Origin: JAWSVE01 sp050633885
GTDB taxonomy: Bacteria; Pseudomonadota; Gammaproteobacteria; Pseudomonadales; Cellvibrionaceae
Length of the DNA stretch: 64,000 nucleotides
Reading direction: 5' to 3'
Assembly (NCBI GenBank): GCA_050633885.1
Contig: JBOEHK010000002.1
Span: 62,001 to 126,000, forward strand
The notes under the pieces are model-generated. The model ran no database searches. It saw only the letters and a list, made by a program, of their open reading frames with translations, and was not told the origin of the DNA. Each line of letters starts with the position of its first letter. Within the stretch, counting starts at the first letter, position 1. The position numbers and the translations under genes are program-made. Of the stretch, positions 24,763 through 32,906 are shown piece after piece.

Positions 24763-25485
24763 ATGTCCCTATTGTTTGAAGAAATTGATAGTCAATCATC
24801 CCACCTCGGTGAAATTTCACTGCGTAGGCGACGTGTTCCTGCTCTAGGTGATCGAGATATTTATGAGGTGAAGCTTGGCGACGAATTTTTAATGTCAAGC
24901 ATGTTTGTCGATGCAGAAGAAGCCTTGTCGACGCTTGGTTTAGCAACAATAGAAGGCGATAAACTGAATATTGTCGTAGGTGGTTTAGGTTTGGGTTACA
25001 CCGCCGTGGCAGCACTAAAAGACAAGCGTATTGCAGAGCTTTTTGTTATTGAGGCACTGGAAACAGTAATCGATTGGCATAAAGCTGAACAAGTCCCGCT
25101 AGGAAAAACCCTGAATGCAGATGCGCGAAATCATTATGTACTTGGCAGTTTTTTTGATTTAGCCACAGACGCTAATAAAAGTTTTGACCCAAATAATAAC
25201 AATAAAAAATTTGATGCAATCCTTCTTGATATTGATCACTCCCCCACCGAATATTTAAACGGAGAAAATGCCGGCTTTTATACTACTGAGAATTTGATGC
25301 TAATGGCAGAAAAGTTAAAATATAACGGTGTGTTTGCCATGTGGTCGCAAAACTTACCGGAAGAAAGCTTTGAAGAGTTGTTGAAGACAGTGTTTTCCAC
25401 TGTCAATTCACATGTCATTTCTTTTTATAATCCATTTCAAAATTGTGAGTCTACCAATTCAGTTTATGTTTGTGTTAAAAATTAA
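24763..25485 (+). CDS. spermidine synthase-like SAM-fold protein
   Basis: The 240-residue protein has the spermidine synthase/Rossmann methyltransferase layout. There is an N-terminal strand region (RRRRVPALGDRDIYEVKLG), the glycine-rich nucleotide motif VVGGLGLGYTAVAAL (about 71-85), an acidic strand end VIEALETVIDWH, and KFDAILLDIDHSPTEYL (about 149-166), resembling the catalytic D-x-D/H region. The C-terminal part FYTTENLMLMAEKLKYNGVFAMWSQNLPEE also fits. Whether it transfers aminopropyl or methyl groups cannot be told; many such relatives are of unknown substrate. It stands alone between the asparaginase-like and exported methyltransferase genes. Confidence 0.8.
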   Translation: MSLLFEEIDSQSSHLGEISLRRRRVPALGDRDIYEVKLGDEFLMSSMFVDAEEALSTLGLATIEGDKLNIVVGGLGLGYTAVAALKDKRIAELFVIEALETVIDWHKAEQVPLGKTLNADARNHYVLGSFFDLATDANKSFDPNNNNKKFDAILLDIDHSPTEYLNGENAGFYTTENLMLMAEKLKYNGVFAMWSQNLPEESFEELLKTVFSTVNSHVISFYNPFQNCESTNSVYVCVKN

Positions 25486-25535
25486 AATGCATTAATCATT
25501 ATTTCAATCTTCTTTAACCAACAGTGAGGAATACA

Positions 25536-26288
25536 ATGAAAATAATCAAACTACTAATAATGACAAGCCTTCTTATCTCTGCAACTGGCTTGGCTGTTGC
25601 CAGTGATGTGAGTGGCGAAATTAAAAAAGCCATGAAAATGGATTACCGTACTAAGGCGGAGGTGGCTCGTGATGCAAACCGATCACCACTAGACGCGTTA
25701 GCTTTTATGGGTTTTCAGGCTGATATGAAGGTGATCGAATTTTTACCAGCGAGTGCTTGGTACACAAAAATCATTGCGCCTGTATTGCAAGCTAAAGGAC
25801 AGTTGTACCTGATCGATAACGAGAAAACTTTTGCGCGTTGGGAAGGATTAAATGATCATCCAGCTATTCAAAAAGCAGAAAAAACTTTTGTTGAGACGGC
25901 TTGGAACCGTGAAGCAATGCGCTACGATATTGGTGATATTAATTTATCGGTTAAGGATGCAGATCTTTTTTTAAATATTCGTGAATACCATAACTTCAGC
26001 CGAGAAGATAAGGCACGTTTAAATAAAACAGCTTTTGAAGCGCTAAAATCGGGTGGAAAATATATTATTATTGACCATACCCGTCGTCACATGGGCCCTG
26101 AAGATGGGCCTATGTTTCGTCGAGAGGATCCTGTAGAAGTGATTGTCGAAGTTCAGCAAGCAGGTTTCGTATTGGAAAAAACATCCAATATGTTTTATCG
26201 AGAAAACGATGATCTAACCTTAGAAGTCGGTGATAAATCAGTGACAGGTAAAACAGATAGATTTTTTTTAGTGTTTAACAAACCTTAA
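25536..26288 (+). CDS. exported SAM-dependent methyltransferase-like protein
   Basis: A 250-residue product from the ATG at 25536 (GAGGAA 5 bases upstream; a GTG at 25524 is less likely). Residues 1-22 are a signal peptide (MKIIKLLIMTSLLISATG, cut near AVA). The mature part resembles class I methyltransferases of the predicted periplasmic type: KVIEFLPASAWYTKIIAPVLQ takes the place of the glycine-rich loop, and the core ends with LKSGGKYIIIDHTRRHMGPEDG. Such secreted methyltransferase-like proteins are widespread in gammaproteobacteria and uncharacterised; how SAM would reach the periplasm is unknown. A strong terminator follows. Confidence 0.83.
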   Translation: MKIIKLLIMTSLLISATGLAVASDVSGEIKKAMKMDYRTKAEVARDANRSPLDALAFMGFQADMKVIEFLPASAWYTKIIAPVLQAKGQLYLIDNEKTFARWEGLNDHPAIQKAEKTFVETAWNREAMRYDIGDINLSVKDADLFLNIREYHNFSREDKARLNKTAFEALKSGGKYIIIDHTRRHMGPEDGPMFRREDPVEVIVEVQQAGFVLEKTSNMFYRENDDLTLEVGDKSVTGKTDRFFLVFNKP

Positions 26289-26330
26289 GAGACTATAGAA
26301 AAAGATAAAAACGGTTTTTACTCATCGAAC

Positions 26331-26372
26331 AAAAATGGCCAACATGCTCTTAGAGGTGTTGGCCATTTTTTG
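26331..26372. terminator. rho-independent terminator between convergent genes
   Basis: AAAATGGCCAACA (26332-26344) pairs with TGTTGGCCATTTT (26357-26369) and T-rich and A-rich flanks lie on both sides, so it can work in both directions, for the exported methyltransferase (+) and the ABC-F gene (-). Confidence 0.85.
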
Positions 26373-26431
26373 TATAGGACTTTTATTCGAGATAAAATAA
26401 ACGAAAAGGTTGCATAGAGAGTGTGGCTTGA

Positions 26432-28339
26432 CTAGTCATTATTCATCGCTATTTCTAATTCCTCTTGTTTTTCCAGCCACTCTTCTTCTGTACTTTCTAA
26501 TGCTTGATTGATTGTAGCTTGTTCTTTTAAAAGAGCTTGCAGCTTATCTTTATTGCTGTCTTCATAAAGTGTTGTATCGGCGAGCTTTTCTTCTAGATCG
26601 CTTTGCTGTTTTTGTAATTTTTCTAATTGAGCTTCTAATTTTTTAATTTTATTGGTGAGCGGTTTTAATTGATTCCGATTCTGTGCAGCTTGTTGACGTT
26701 GTTCTTTTTTGGAGGCGCTACTGTTCTCAGGCTCTTCGGCTGAATTATTGACGGAAGAAATATTAGACGGTTGTGCCGATTGGTTTAACAGCCAATTTTC
26801 ATATTCATCTAAATCATCGTTGTACGGTGTAATTTTTTGATTGGAGACAAGTAGAAGTTCATCAGCCGAATTTCGCAATAGGTGCCTGTCATGGCTAACA
26901 ACGATAATGGCGCCTTCAAAGGCCTGTAATGCAATGGTGAGCGCGTGACGCATTTCCATGTCGAGATGGTTGGTAGGCTCATCGAGAATTAACACATTGG
27001 GCTTTTGCCAGGCGATTAAGGCAATGGTAAGTCGTGCTTTTTCTCCGCCCGAAAATTTTTTGACATCTTCAAAAATTCTGTCGCCTTGAAAATCAAAGCC
27101 ACCTAAAAAGTTTCGAACAGATTGTTCAGTCGCTTTCGGTGATAAACGCTGTACATGGACAAAGGCAGTCGCGTTTAAATCTAAGCTATTGACTTGATGC
27201 TGAGCAAAATAACCAATTGCCGTGTTGTCGTTAACGAGTCGTTCGCCAGCTAATACGGGTAAGTCCCCTGCTAATGTTTTCAGTAACGTGGATTTTCCCG
27301 CGCCGTTCATACCAAGTAAACCGATTCGCGAACTATCGTAAAGCGTGAAATTAATATTGGGTAAACAAGTATCGTCGTTATAACCGATGGTCGCATCGGC
27401 TAATGACATTAAATTTTGAGGAATTTTGTCTGCGTTGGGGATCACGAAATTAAACGGCGATTCGCTGTGGGCCGGCTCTAACAGCTCCATGCGTTGCAAC
27501 TCTTTTAACCGACTTTGTGCCTGCTTTGCTTTTGAGGCTTTTGCACGAAAGCGTCTGACGAAGTCTTGAATCTCCCCTACTCGTTCTTGTTGTTTTTCAA
27601 AATGCTGTTGTTGTTGCGCCATGCGTTCGGCACGTTGCTTTTCAAAGCTCGAATAATGGCCTTGGTAGCGAACGAGCTTTTCTCGTTCTATGTGTACGAT
27701 GGTTGTAATGACGTGATCGAGAAAGTCGCGATCATGAGAAACAATCATCAGTGTTCCACTATAACGGCGTAGCCATTGCTCTAGCCAAATGGTGGCGCCA
27801 AGGTCCAAATGGTTTGTGGGTTCGTCGAGCAGTAATAAATCTGAGGGAGACATGAGGGCTTGTGCGAGCGCGAGGCGTACTCGCCAACCACCTGAAAAGC
27901 TACCGACAGAGTTTTGTATATCGTTGTTTGAAAATCCTAGGCCTGACAGCAGGGTTGCGGCTCGCGATTCGGCGGTATAGCCGTCAAGTTCTTCGAGTCG
28001 TGTATAGAGTTGAGCGAGTTGTTCGTCGCTACCAGACTTGTCGTTAATTTGTTTCTGAACAAGGCGCAGTTGTTCGTCGCCATCAATGACAAAATCCAAC
28101 GCCGATTGTTCGTTATCGACAATCTCTTGGCGCATATAGCCAATGCGCCAGTGCTTAGGAATGTGGCATTCACCACCGTCTGCACTGATATTTGAAAGTA
28201 ATAGCTGGAAGAGTGTTGATTTTCCACAGCCATTCGCTCCGACTAAGCCGACTTTTTCCCGTGGATTAATCGTGAGATCCGTCTCTGCTAGGAGTTGTTT
28301 GGTGCCGCGATGTACACTGACGTTTTGTAATTGAATCAT
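26432..28339 (-). CDS. ABC-F family ATPase (YheS-like)
   Basis: Translation-associated ABC-F protein with two nucleotide-binding domains and no membrane part. In 635 residues, NBD1 has GANGCGKST (about 34-42), SFSGGWRVRLALAQAL and LLLLDEPTNHLDL. The linker (about 235-300) is Gln/Lys/Arg-rich (EKQRAERMAQQQQHFEKQ). NBD2 has GMNGAGKST, KFSGGEKARLTIAL and LILDEPTNHLDM. The tail (about 525-635) is a coiled coil (KLEAQLEKLQKQQSDLEEKL), as in YheS and Uup. The linker and tail fit YheS better than Uup or EttA. The start lies only 21 bp from that of the divergent gene at 28361. Confidence 0.92.
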   Translation of the reverse strand: MIQLQNVSVHRGTKQLLAETDLTINPREKVGLVGANGCGKSTLFQLLLSNISADGGECHIPKHWRIGYMRQEIVDNEQSALDFVIDGDEQLRLVQKQINDKSGSDEQLAQLYTRLEELDGYTAESRAATLLSGLGFSNNDIQNSVGSFSGGWRVRLALAQALMSPSDLLLLDEPTNHLDLGATIWLEQWLRRYSGTLMIVSHDRDFLDHVITTIVHIEREKLVRYQGHYSSFEKQRAERMAQQQQHFEKQQERVGEIQDFVRRFRAKASKAKQAQSRLKELQRMELLEPAHSESPFNFVIPNADKIPQNLMSLADATIGYNDDTCLPNINFTLYDSSRIGLLGMNGAGKSTLLKTLAGDLPVLAGERLVNDNTAIGYFAQHQVNSLDLNATAFVHVQRLSPKATEQSVRNFLGGFDFQGDRIFEDVKKFSGGEKARLTIALIAWQKPNVLILDEPTNHLDMEMRHALTIALQAFEGAIIVVSHDRHLLRNSADELLLVSNQKITPYNDDLDEYENWLLNQSAQPSNISSVNNSAEEPENSSASKKEQRQQAAQNRNQLKPLTNKIKKLEAQLEKLQKQQSDLEEKLADTTLYEDSNKDKLQALLKEQATINQALESTEEEWLEKQEELEIAMNND

Positions 28340-28360
28340 AAATAGCGCTGGAGTTAAGCG

Positions 28361-28855
28361 ATGAAGTTAAAACAACCCGATCTAGAAAACCCGCTTTGGG
28401 AATTTGCGCTGGCACTCTACAGCAAGCCGTTAGTGGAGGAAACCGCTATAGTGCTGCAAAATGAGTACGGCGTGAATGTGAATATCTTGATCTGGATGTG
28501 TTGGTTAGAAAAAGAAGGATGCCGCATTGATGAAGATACAATCGAGGGAGCAGAGAGGGTCATTCAGTCATTACATAAAGATTTTGTGCTGCCATTACGA
28601 GCCTTAAGAAAAAACCCTCAACTAAGAGATCACAGCGAAATTACCAGCACATTAAAAGACGCTATACAGCAAGCAGAACTTGTAGCAGAACAAGTGGTGA
28701 TGTCGGCAATTTATGCTTTCTCGCAAAGAGAAAACTTTAAAGAGCTGAGTAAAATCAACGGGCTTAACGTTAGTAAGTATTTGCTATATGTTGAGCCAGA
28801 GCTGGATGCCGACACATGTGCCGGCATGTTTGCTAAGGCCACTCAATCCTTATAA
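28361..28855 (+). CDS. TIGR02444/DUF2390 family protein
   Basis: Cytoplasmic 164-residue helical protein of unknown function. LENPLWEFALALYSKPLVEETAIVLQNEYGVNVNILIWMCWL, read as consecutive pieces over residues 8-49, is the family's hallmark, followed by the PLRALRK segment (about 77-83). GGAG sits 8 bases before the ATG. In Pseudomonas a homologue also lies beside the ABC-F gene near algP, which this region reproduces. It is convergent with the AlgP-like gene; stop codons are 13 bp apart. Confidence 0.88.
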   Translation: MKLKQPDLENPLWEFALALYSKPLVEETAIVLQNEYGVNVNILIWMCWLEKEGCRIDEDTIEGAERVIQSLHKDFVLPLRALRKNPQLRDHSEITSTLKDAIQQAELVAEQVVMSAIYAFSQRENFKELSKINGLNVSKYLLYVEPELDADTCAGMFAKATQSL

Positions 28856-28868
28856 ATGACTTGTTCGG

Positions 28869-29747
28869 TTATTCTTCTTCGCCTTTTGCACCCTCTTCAT
28901 CAGCGCTGAATTGAGCGCTAGAACCAAGCTTAGAGTCAGGTGTAGAGCCAAACAATGAGCGTGTCATGAAGTCGGCGGCTTTTGTACCAGACTTTTCTTG
29001 AACGACTTCGGATGGCAATGACTGGGAAGTGGCCGGCAATACATTTGATGTATCATGATTGGCTTCTTCTTGCTGAATGGCAGATTGCTCGCTTTTGATA
29101 GGAGTACTGGCTGAGATTGTAGCTATATTCGCTGGTGTTGAAGACGTTGAAGTTGAAGGCGAAGAAATAGCCGGTTTAGTGACCTTTTTGGGTGTTTTTT
29201 TCGCTGATTTGGTCATTGTCGGTGTTTTAGCTGTCTTCTTCACGGCCGTTTTTGAAGGTCTAGAAGGCTTAGTTGAAGCTGTTTTTTTAGGCGAGGTTTT
29301 TTTCGTAACCGGCTTTTTCTTTGCTGGCTTTGAAAGTAATTTTGCAGCCTTGGCGGTTGCTTTTTCTAGTGCTGTGGCATTTTTTTGTGCGATGATGGCT
29401 TCAGCGAGAAATTGTTTGGCTAACACGATATCATGCGCTGATTTGGCCACAAGGGTGTCTTGTTTTGTTATCGCTTTGTTAGCGACAGCGATGCGTTTAG
29501 CAGTAGCCTTTTTTGTAGAGGGTGATTTTGCTTTTTGACCAGCTGCTGTTGCGGCTTTTGCCTTTTTCTTAAGTCCAGCTAAGGTTGTTTTTGCTTTTTT
29601 AGAGGCTTTGGTTGCAGAGGCTAAGGCTTTTTTAGCGTTTGTTATTTGTTGAGTTCTTGCTTTGGACAATTGCTTTTCAAGCAGGACTAATTTTTTTTCT
29701 AAGTTAATTATTGTTTTCTCAGTGGGTGATGTTTTTTTAGCAGCCAT
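28869..29747 (-). CDS. algP: AlgP-like histone-like Lys/Ala-rich protein
   Basis: Basic, low-complexity 292-residue protein. Residues 1-60 form a coiled coil (TIINLEKKLVLLEKQLSKAR). Residues 60-200 are Ala/Lys/Pro/Thr-rich with H1-like words (KPAKKKPVTKK, SPKKTAS, KTAKTPT), and 200-292 are Ser-rich and then acidic (SADEEGAKGEEE). Pseudomonas AlgP, a DNA-binding regulator of alginate genes, has long KPAA repeats; here the repeats are shorter and more degenerate. The place next to ABC-F, FKBP and algQ genes supports the assignment. The acidic tail is reminiscent of chromatin proteins. A 22-bp duplication lies in its leader (29769-29812). Confidence 0.82.
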   Translation of the reverse strand: MAAKKTSPTEKTIINLEKKLVLLEKQLSKARTQQITNAKKALASATKASKKAKTTLAGLKKKAKAATAAGQKAKSPSTKKATAKRIAVANKAITKQDTLVAKSAHDIVLAKQFLAEAIIAQKNATALEKATAKAAKLLSKPAKKKPVTKKTSPKKTASTKPSRPSKTAVKKTAKTPTMTKSAKKTPKKVTKPAISSPSTSTSSTPANIATISASTPIKSEQSAIQQEEANHDTSNVLPATSQSLPSEVVQEKSGTKAADFMTRSLFGSTPDSKLGSSAQFSADEEGAKGEEE

Positions 29748-29768
29748 GATTAATTACACCTTGTTGTA

Positions 29769-29812
29769 AGTTAATGACTATGTTGAAACAAGTTAATGAC
29801 ACTGTTGAAACA
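29769..29812. repeat. two tandem copies of a 22-bp sequence upstream of algP
   Basis: Positions 29769-29790 and 29791-29812 are adjacent copies that differ in only two bases (TA against AC in the middle). Each begins AGTTAATGAC and ends TGTTGAAACA. They lie 22-65 bp before the algP start codon, in its leader or promoter. They may be paired regulator sites or a recent duplication. Confidence 0.85.
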
Positions 29813-30022
29813 GTGAGTAAGAAAATTATAAATAAATTAGCGTTAATAAAAAATCAATAGAGTGAGTCAATGTAAAACACAATGGCGTGTAAGACAATAT
29901 AGTAAAAGCGATAGATGTGTTAAGTGTGCGGTTGTTCAGGGTAATAAGACAATCAATAAACCGGTATTGGTTATCATTTTTTTGAAGAAAAATAAAAGCG
30001 CTACCAATAAGTGGGTATCCAG

Positions 30023-30556
30023 ATGAAACTATTTATAAAGTTTATAATCTTTATTCTTGTCTTAGGGTTGGCAGGTCCGTTTATCATGAAAGGGCCAGAT
30101 GGTAGACCGTTAATGACATTAGATGAGATTATCCCAGATTTCTCCTCAATGAAACGCAAAGCCACAGGTATGATCAATGATGTTAATAATACCGTAGGTG
30201 ATTTGAGCGGTGACGGGGAATTGAGCGATTTTGGTAAAACTCAAGTCTATCGCTGGAAGGATGAAAACGGCCATTGGCAATTTTCAGATACACCGCCGCC
30301 AGCGTCACAGGCGGCTGAGAAATTACTGATTAATCCTGATGTCAATATTGTTCAGGCAACTGAACTGCCTAAGGAACAGAAAGAAGAAACACCATCTGAA
30401 GAAGAAACGGATGCAGATGAGTCAAGTATTGGGGTACCATTACCAATGACAGTCTCGCCAGTGGAAGCGCGTCAGTTAATCGATGATGCAAAAGGGATAG
30501 GTGATCTTATGCAGAAGCGAACAGAAGCGTTAAATAATATCACTGGTGATCAATGA
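30023..30556 (+). CDS. DUF4124 membrane or exported protein
   Basis: The product, 177 residues from the ATG at 30023, has an N-terminal hydrophobic segment (KLFIKFIIFILVLGLAGPF) that may be an uncleaved anchor. A DUF4124 domain follows at about 70-90 (QVYRWKDENGHWQFSDTPP) and an acidic linker (KEQKEETPSEEETDADESS). A GTG twelve bases upstream is a possible but less likely start; neither has a strong ribosome site. The domain is widespread in the gammaproteobacterial envelope and its function is unknown. The gene is 171 bp ahead of the FKBP lipoprotein gene. Confidence 0.82.
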   Translation: MKLFIKFIIFILVLGLAGPFIMKGPDGRPLMTLDEIIPDFSSMKRKATGMINDVNNTVGDLSGDGELSDFGKTQVYRWKDENGHWQFSDTPPPASQAAEKLLINPDVNIVQATELPKEQKEETPSEEETDADESSIGVPLPMTVSPVEARQLIDDAKGIGDLMQKRTEALNNITGDQ

Positions 30557-30727
30557 AAGTAGATTCTATGCCTTTCATTGCTTAGCTTCATCGAAGGTCT
30601 TAGATACAAAATATTCCAGTGCTAGATTTTAGATGATGAGTGTAGCTGATAAATTTAATAATTCTTTAATGTAAATCCTTAAATAAAACTTTCATACAAC
30701 TTTCATACAATAAGAGTGGTAAACACA

Positions 30728-31480
30728 ATGTTTAAAAAGTATTTAACGGTGGCAATGACTGCCTCTTTAATCGTAGCGTTGGTCGGATGTGGTGAAGATA
30801 AAAAAGCGGCCGCCGAAGAAATAAAAAAGCCTGCTGAATTAACAACAACAGAGCAAAAAATCAGCTACATTTTTGGACTTAATATTGCGAGATCGTTTTC
30901 GCAACAAGAAATTATTTTAGATATAGATTCTTTGACGCTTGCGTTAGAAGATGTGTATGGAGAAAAAGATCCTCGATTATCCGATGATGATATTCAGGGT
31001 ATTATGCAAACGTTCCAACAAGAGCAGCAATCTAAGATGGCTGCAATGCAGGCTGAACGTCAAAAAGAAATGGAAGCAGCTGGTGAAGTAAACAAAAAAG
31101 CTGGAGAAGAATTCTTAGCAGCCAATGCGACAAAAGAAGGCGTTGTTTCTTTAGAAAGTGGTTTGCAATATAAAGAAATCACAGCGGGAACGGGCCCAAA
31201 ACCCACCGCTGAAGATACGGTAACCGTTCATTATCGTGGTACGTTAATTGATGGCACTGAGTTTGATAGCTCTTATTCTCGGAATGAACCAGCGACATTT
31301 CCTCTTCAAAATGTTATTCCGGGTTGGACAGAGGGTTTACAGCATATGACTGAAGGCTCAAAGTACGAATTGTATATCCCTTCTGACTTGGCCTATGGTC
31401 CTGGAGGCAGTGGTCCTGTGATTGGACCTAATTCAACATTAATTTTTGAGGTTGAATTGATTAAAGCCAAAGCCGAATAA
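30728..31480 (+). CDS. FKBP-type peptidyl-prolyl isomerase lipoprotein (Mip-like)
   Basis: Peptidyl-prolyl cis-trans isomerase acting in the periplasm. The start at ATG 30728 gives 250 residues and a lipobox LVGC after MFKKYLTVAMTASLIVA, so the mature protein is lipid-anchored. The N-terminal dimerisation domain (about 28-130) has TTTEQKISYIFGLNIAR and a long helix rich in Gln, Met and Glu. The FKBP domain (about 140-250) has DTVTVHYRGTLIDGTEFDSS, VIPGWTEGLQHM and IPSDLAYGPGG. The homologue near algP in Pseudomonas occupies the same place. A strong terminator follows. Confidence 0.95.
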   Translation: MFKKYLTVAMTASLIVALVGCGEDKKAAAEEIKKPAELTTTEQKISYIFGLNIARSFSQQEIILDIDSLTLALEDVYGEKDPRLSDDDIQGIMQTFQQEQQSKMAAMQAERQKEMEAAGEVNKKAGEEFLAANATKEGVVSLESGLQYKEITAGTGPKPTAEDTVTVHYRGTLIDGTEFDSSYSRNEPATFPLQNVIPGWTEGLQHMTEGSKYELYIPSDLAYGPGGSGPVIGPNSTLIFEVELIKAKAE

Positions 31481-31503
31481 ATTTATTTTTTAGTGTGCTG
31501 ATT

Positions 31504-31540
31504 AAAAAAGCGCTACCTGTTTCAGGTAGCGCTTTTTTTT
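31504..31540 (+). terminator. rho-independent terminator of the FKBP gene
   Basis: AGCGCTACCTG (31509-31519) pairs with CAGGTAGCGCT (31523-31533) around a 3-base loop and is followed by eight T; A-rich bases on the left extend the stem. Confidence 0.92.
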
Positions 31541-31551
31541 ATAAATGGAGA

Positions 31552-31641
31552 GAGTTAGTTAAATAAGAAGAGTTACTTAAATAAGGAGATTTAGATAGAT
31601 AAGAAATGTTACATAGATAAGAAGAGTTACATAGAAGCAAG
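31552..31641. repeat. five tandem copies of an 18-bp repeat
   Basis: Units start at 31552, 31570, 31588, 31606 and 31624 and follow one another without gaps. The consensus is GAGTTACATAGATAAGAA with a few changes per copy. The array lies between the FKBP terminator and the 3' end of the WD40-like gene and is not translated in any supported frame. The degenerate copies suggest an old minisatellite. Confidence 0.85.
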
Positions 31642-31662
31642 AAGAATACTTTGAGTAAAAAA

Positions 31663-32685
31663 TTACTTCGTCTCTTTTTGAATTCGATTCAGCTGATGGA
31701 TAAAACCGTTAGAAGCCATCGCGTAATAAATACCTGTTCTTTCACTAAAACCGACGGCAAGAACTGCAGCGCTACTGGGTTTCCATTGGTCTCTTTTGGG
31801 TAGCGTCCATTGCCCTGCTTCTGTTAAGTGTTTAGCGTTCCATAGTTGTACCACTCGATCAGGCAGCCCTGTTAGTAAAAAATATCCATCGTCACTAAAC
31901 TTGACGGAAGTAAAACGCAAACCTCGTTTTAGCTTTTCTGTTGCTAATGGAATCTCTCCCGAAATCGAACCTGTTTCCGTATCCCAAACAATAGCCTTGT
32001 CATATCGAGCTGCAGAGAAAGCGCGATTACCGTTTGGGCTAAGCGCCACTTTTAAGACGTAATCACTGTGTTGAATAGTATGAGCAGGTTTATTTGTGTC
32101 AATATCCCAGAGCACGGCCGTATTATCTTCGGAGCCGGTCAATGCAAATTTGTTATCATCGCTTAAATCGACACTGGTCACAGGCGCTTGATGATGAAAT
32201 GTTCGGCGAATTCCGCCACGCTGTACATCAAAAATAACAGCCGTGTTATTGCTTAAGCCGAGTAACGCATAGCGGCCATTTTGACTGAGAGCGATCGATA
32301 AAACGGAACCAGGTGTTGTCCAAAAACGGTGTGCGCTACCATCGGACGTTTTCCATAACACCATCGTATGTTCGTCAGCGGTAATTGCCCAATCCCCCTC
32401 TGGAGAAAAATCGGCAGCAATAATTTGAGTGTAATCACCTTGATGATGATTCCAGTTATAGACCCGTTCTCTGTCTCGAACGCGCCATAGGCTTCCACCG
32501 TGGTTAATTGATCCAACAATGGCAAGTTTTCCATCGTCAGAAAAGGTACCGCCATAAGCACCGACTGCCGCGACTTCAATCGAACTAGACGGGCCAGCAG
32601 TCTTATTGCACCCAGAAATAGCTGAGATGGAAATTGAGAAAAAAACAAAAAATGTTCTCAAAGAATACATATATTTGATAGACAT
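31663..32685 (-). CDS. WD40-like beta-propeller lipoprotein
   Basis: A beta-propeller protein probably anchored to a periplasmic membrane face. I use the ATG at 32685 (AAGGA directly before it, rather close); a TTG at 32718 opens the same frame. The signal peptide ends in a lipobox (SAISGC). At least six WD-type repeats follow, recognisable by ADFSPEGDWAITADEHTMVLW, SVDLSDDNKFALTGSEDNTAVLWD and VALSPNGNRAFSAARYDKAIVWD, each read in two parts. It interrupts the FKBP-algQ neighbourhood of Pseudomonas. Its function is unknown; propellers usually serve as protein-binding platforms. Confidence 0.85.
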   Translation of the reverse strand: MSIKYMYSLRTFFVFFSISISAISGCNKTAGPSSSIEVAAVGAYGGTFSDDGKLAIVGSINHGGSLWRVRDRERVYNWNHHQGDYTQIIAADFSPEGDWAITADEHTMVLWKTSDGSAHRFWTTPGSVLSIALSQNGRYALLGLSNNTAVIFDVQRGGIRRTFHHQAPVTSVDLSDDNKFALTGSEDNTAVLWDIDTNKPAHTIQHSDYVLKVALSPNGNRAFSAARYDKAIVWDTETGSISGEIPLATEKLKRGLRFTSVKFSDDGYFLLTGLPDRVVQLWNAKHLTEAGQWTLPKRDQWKPSSAAVLAVGFSERTGIYYAMASNGFIHQLNRIQKETK

Positions 32686-32818
32686 TCCTTTTTGTTCTTT
32701 GAGCATTACGGCAAACAATGGGGCTCGCTTGATGCATCAACGTAGTAAAGTTAAAAATGAAAATAGTATGAACATCAATAAGAATAGTAGAAATTTGATA
32801 AGAGGACGGTAATGAAAA

Positions 32819-32862
32819 CAAAAAAACCGCTCATTCAGGTGGATTTGAATGAACGGCTTTTA
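32819..32862 (-). terminator. rho-independent terminator of rsd/algQ
   Basis: On the minus strand AGCCGTTCATTC (from 32862 downwards) pairs, with one mismatch, with GAATGAGCGGT and is followed by seven T (the A-run at 32820-32826). It lies about 45 bp beyond the rsd/algQ stop. Confidence 0.8.
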
Positions 32863-32906
32863 GGAAAATGATTGCCGCTAATGATGCGGTAAAGAATATA
32901 AGAAAT

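Noticed and set aside
29077..29538. 153-codon hydrophobic frame opposite the AlgP-like gene
   Set aside because: It is the mirror of a Lys/Ala-rich coding region, which always leaves long antisense frames; no ribosome site.
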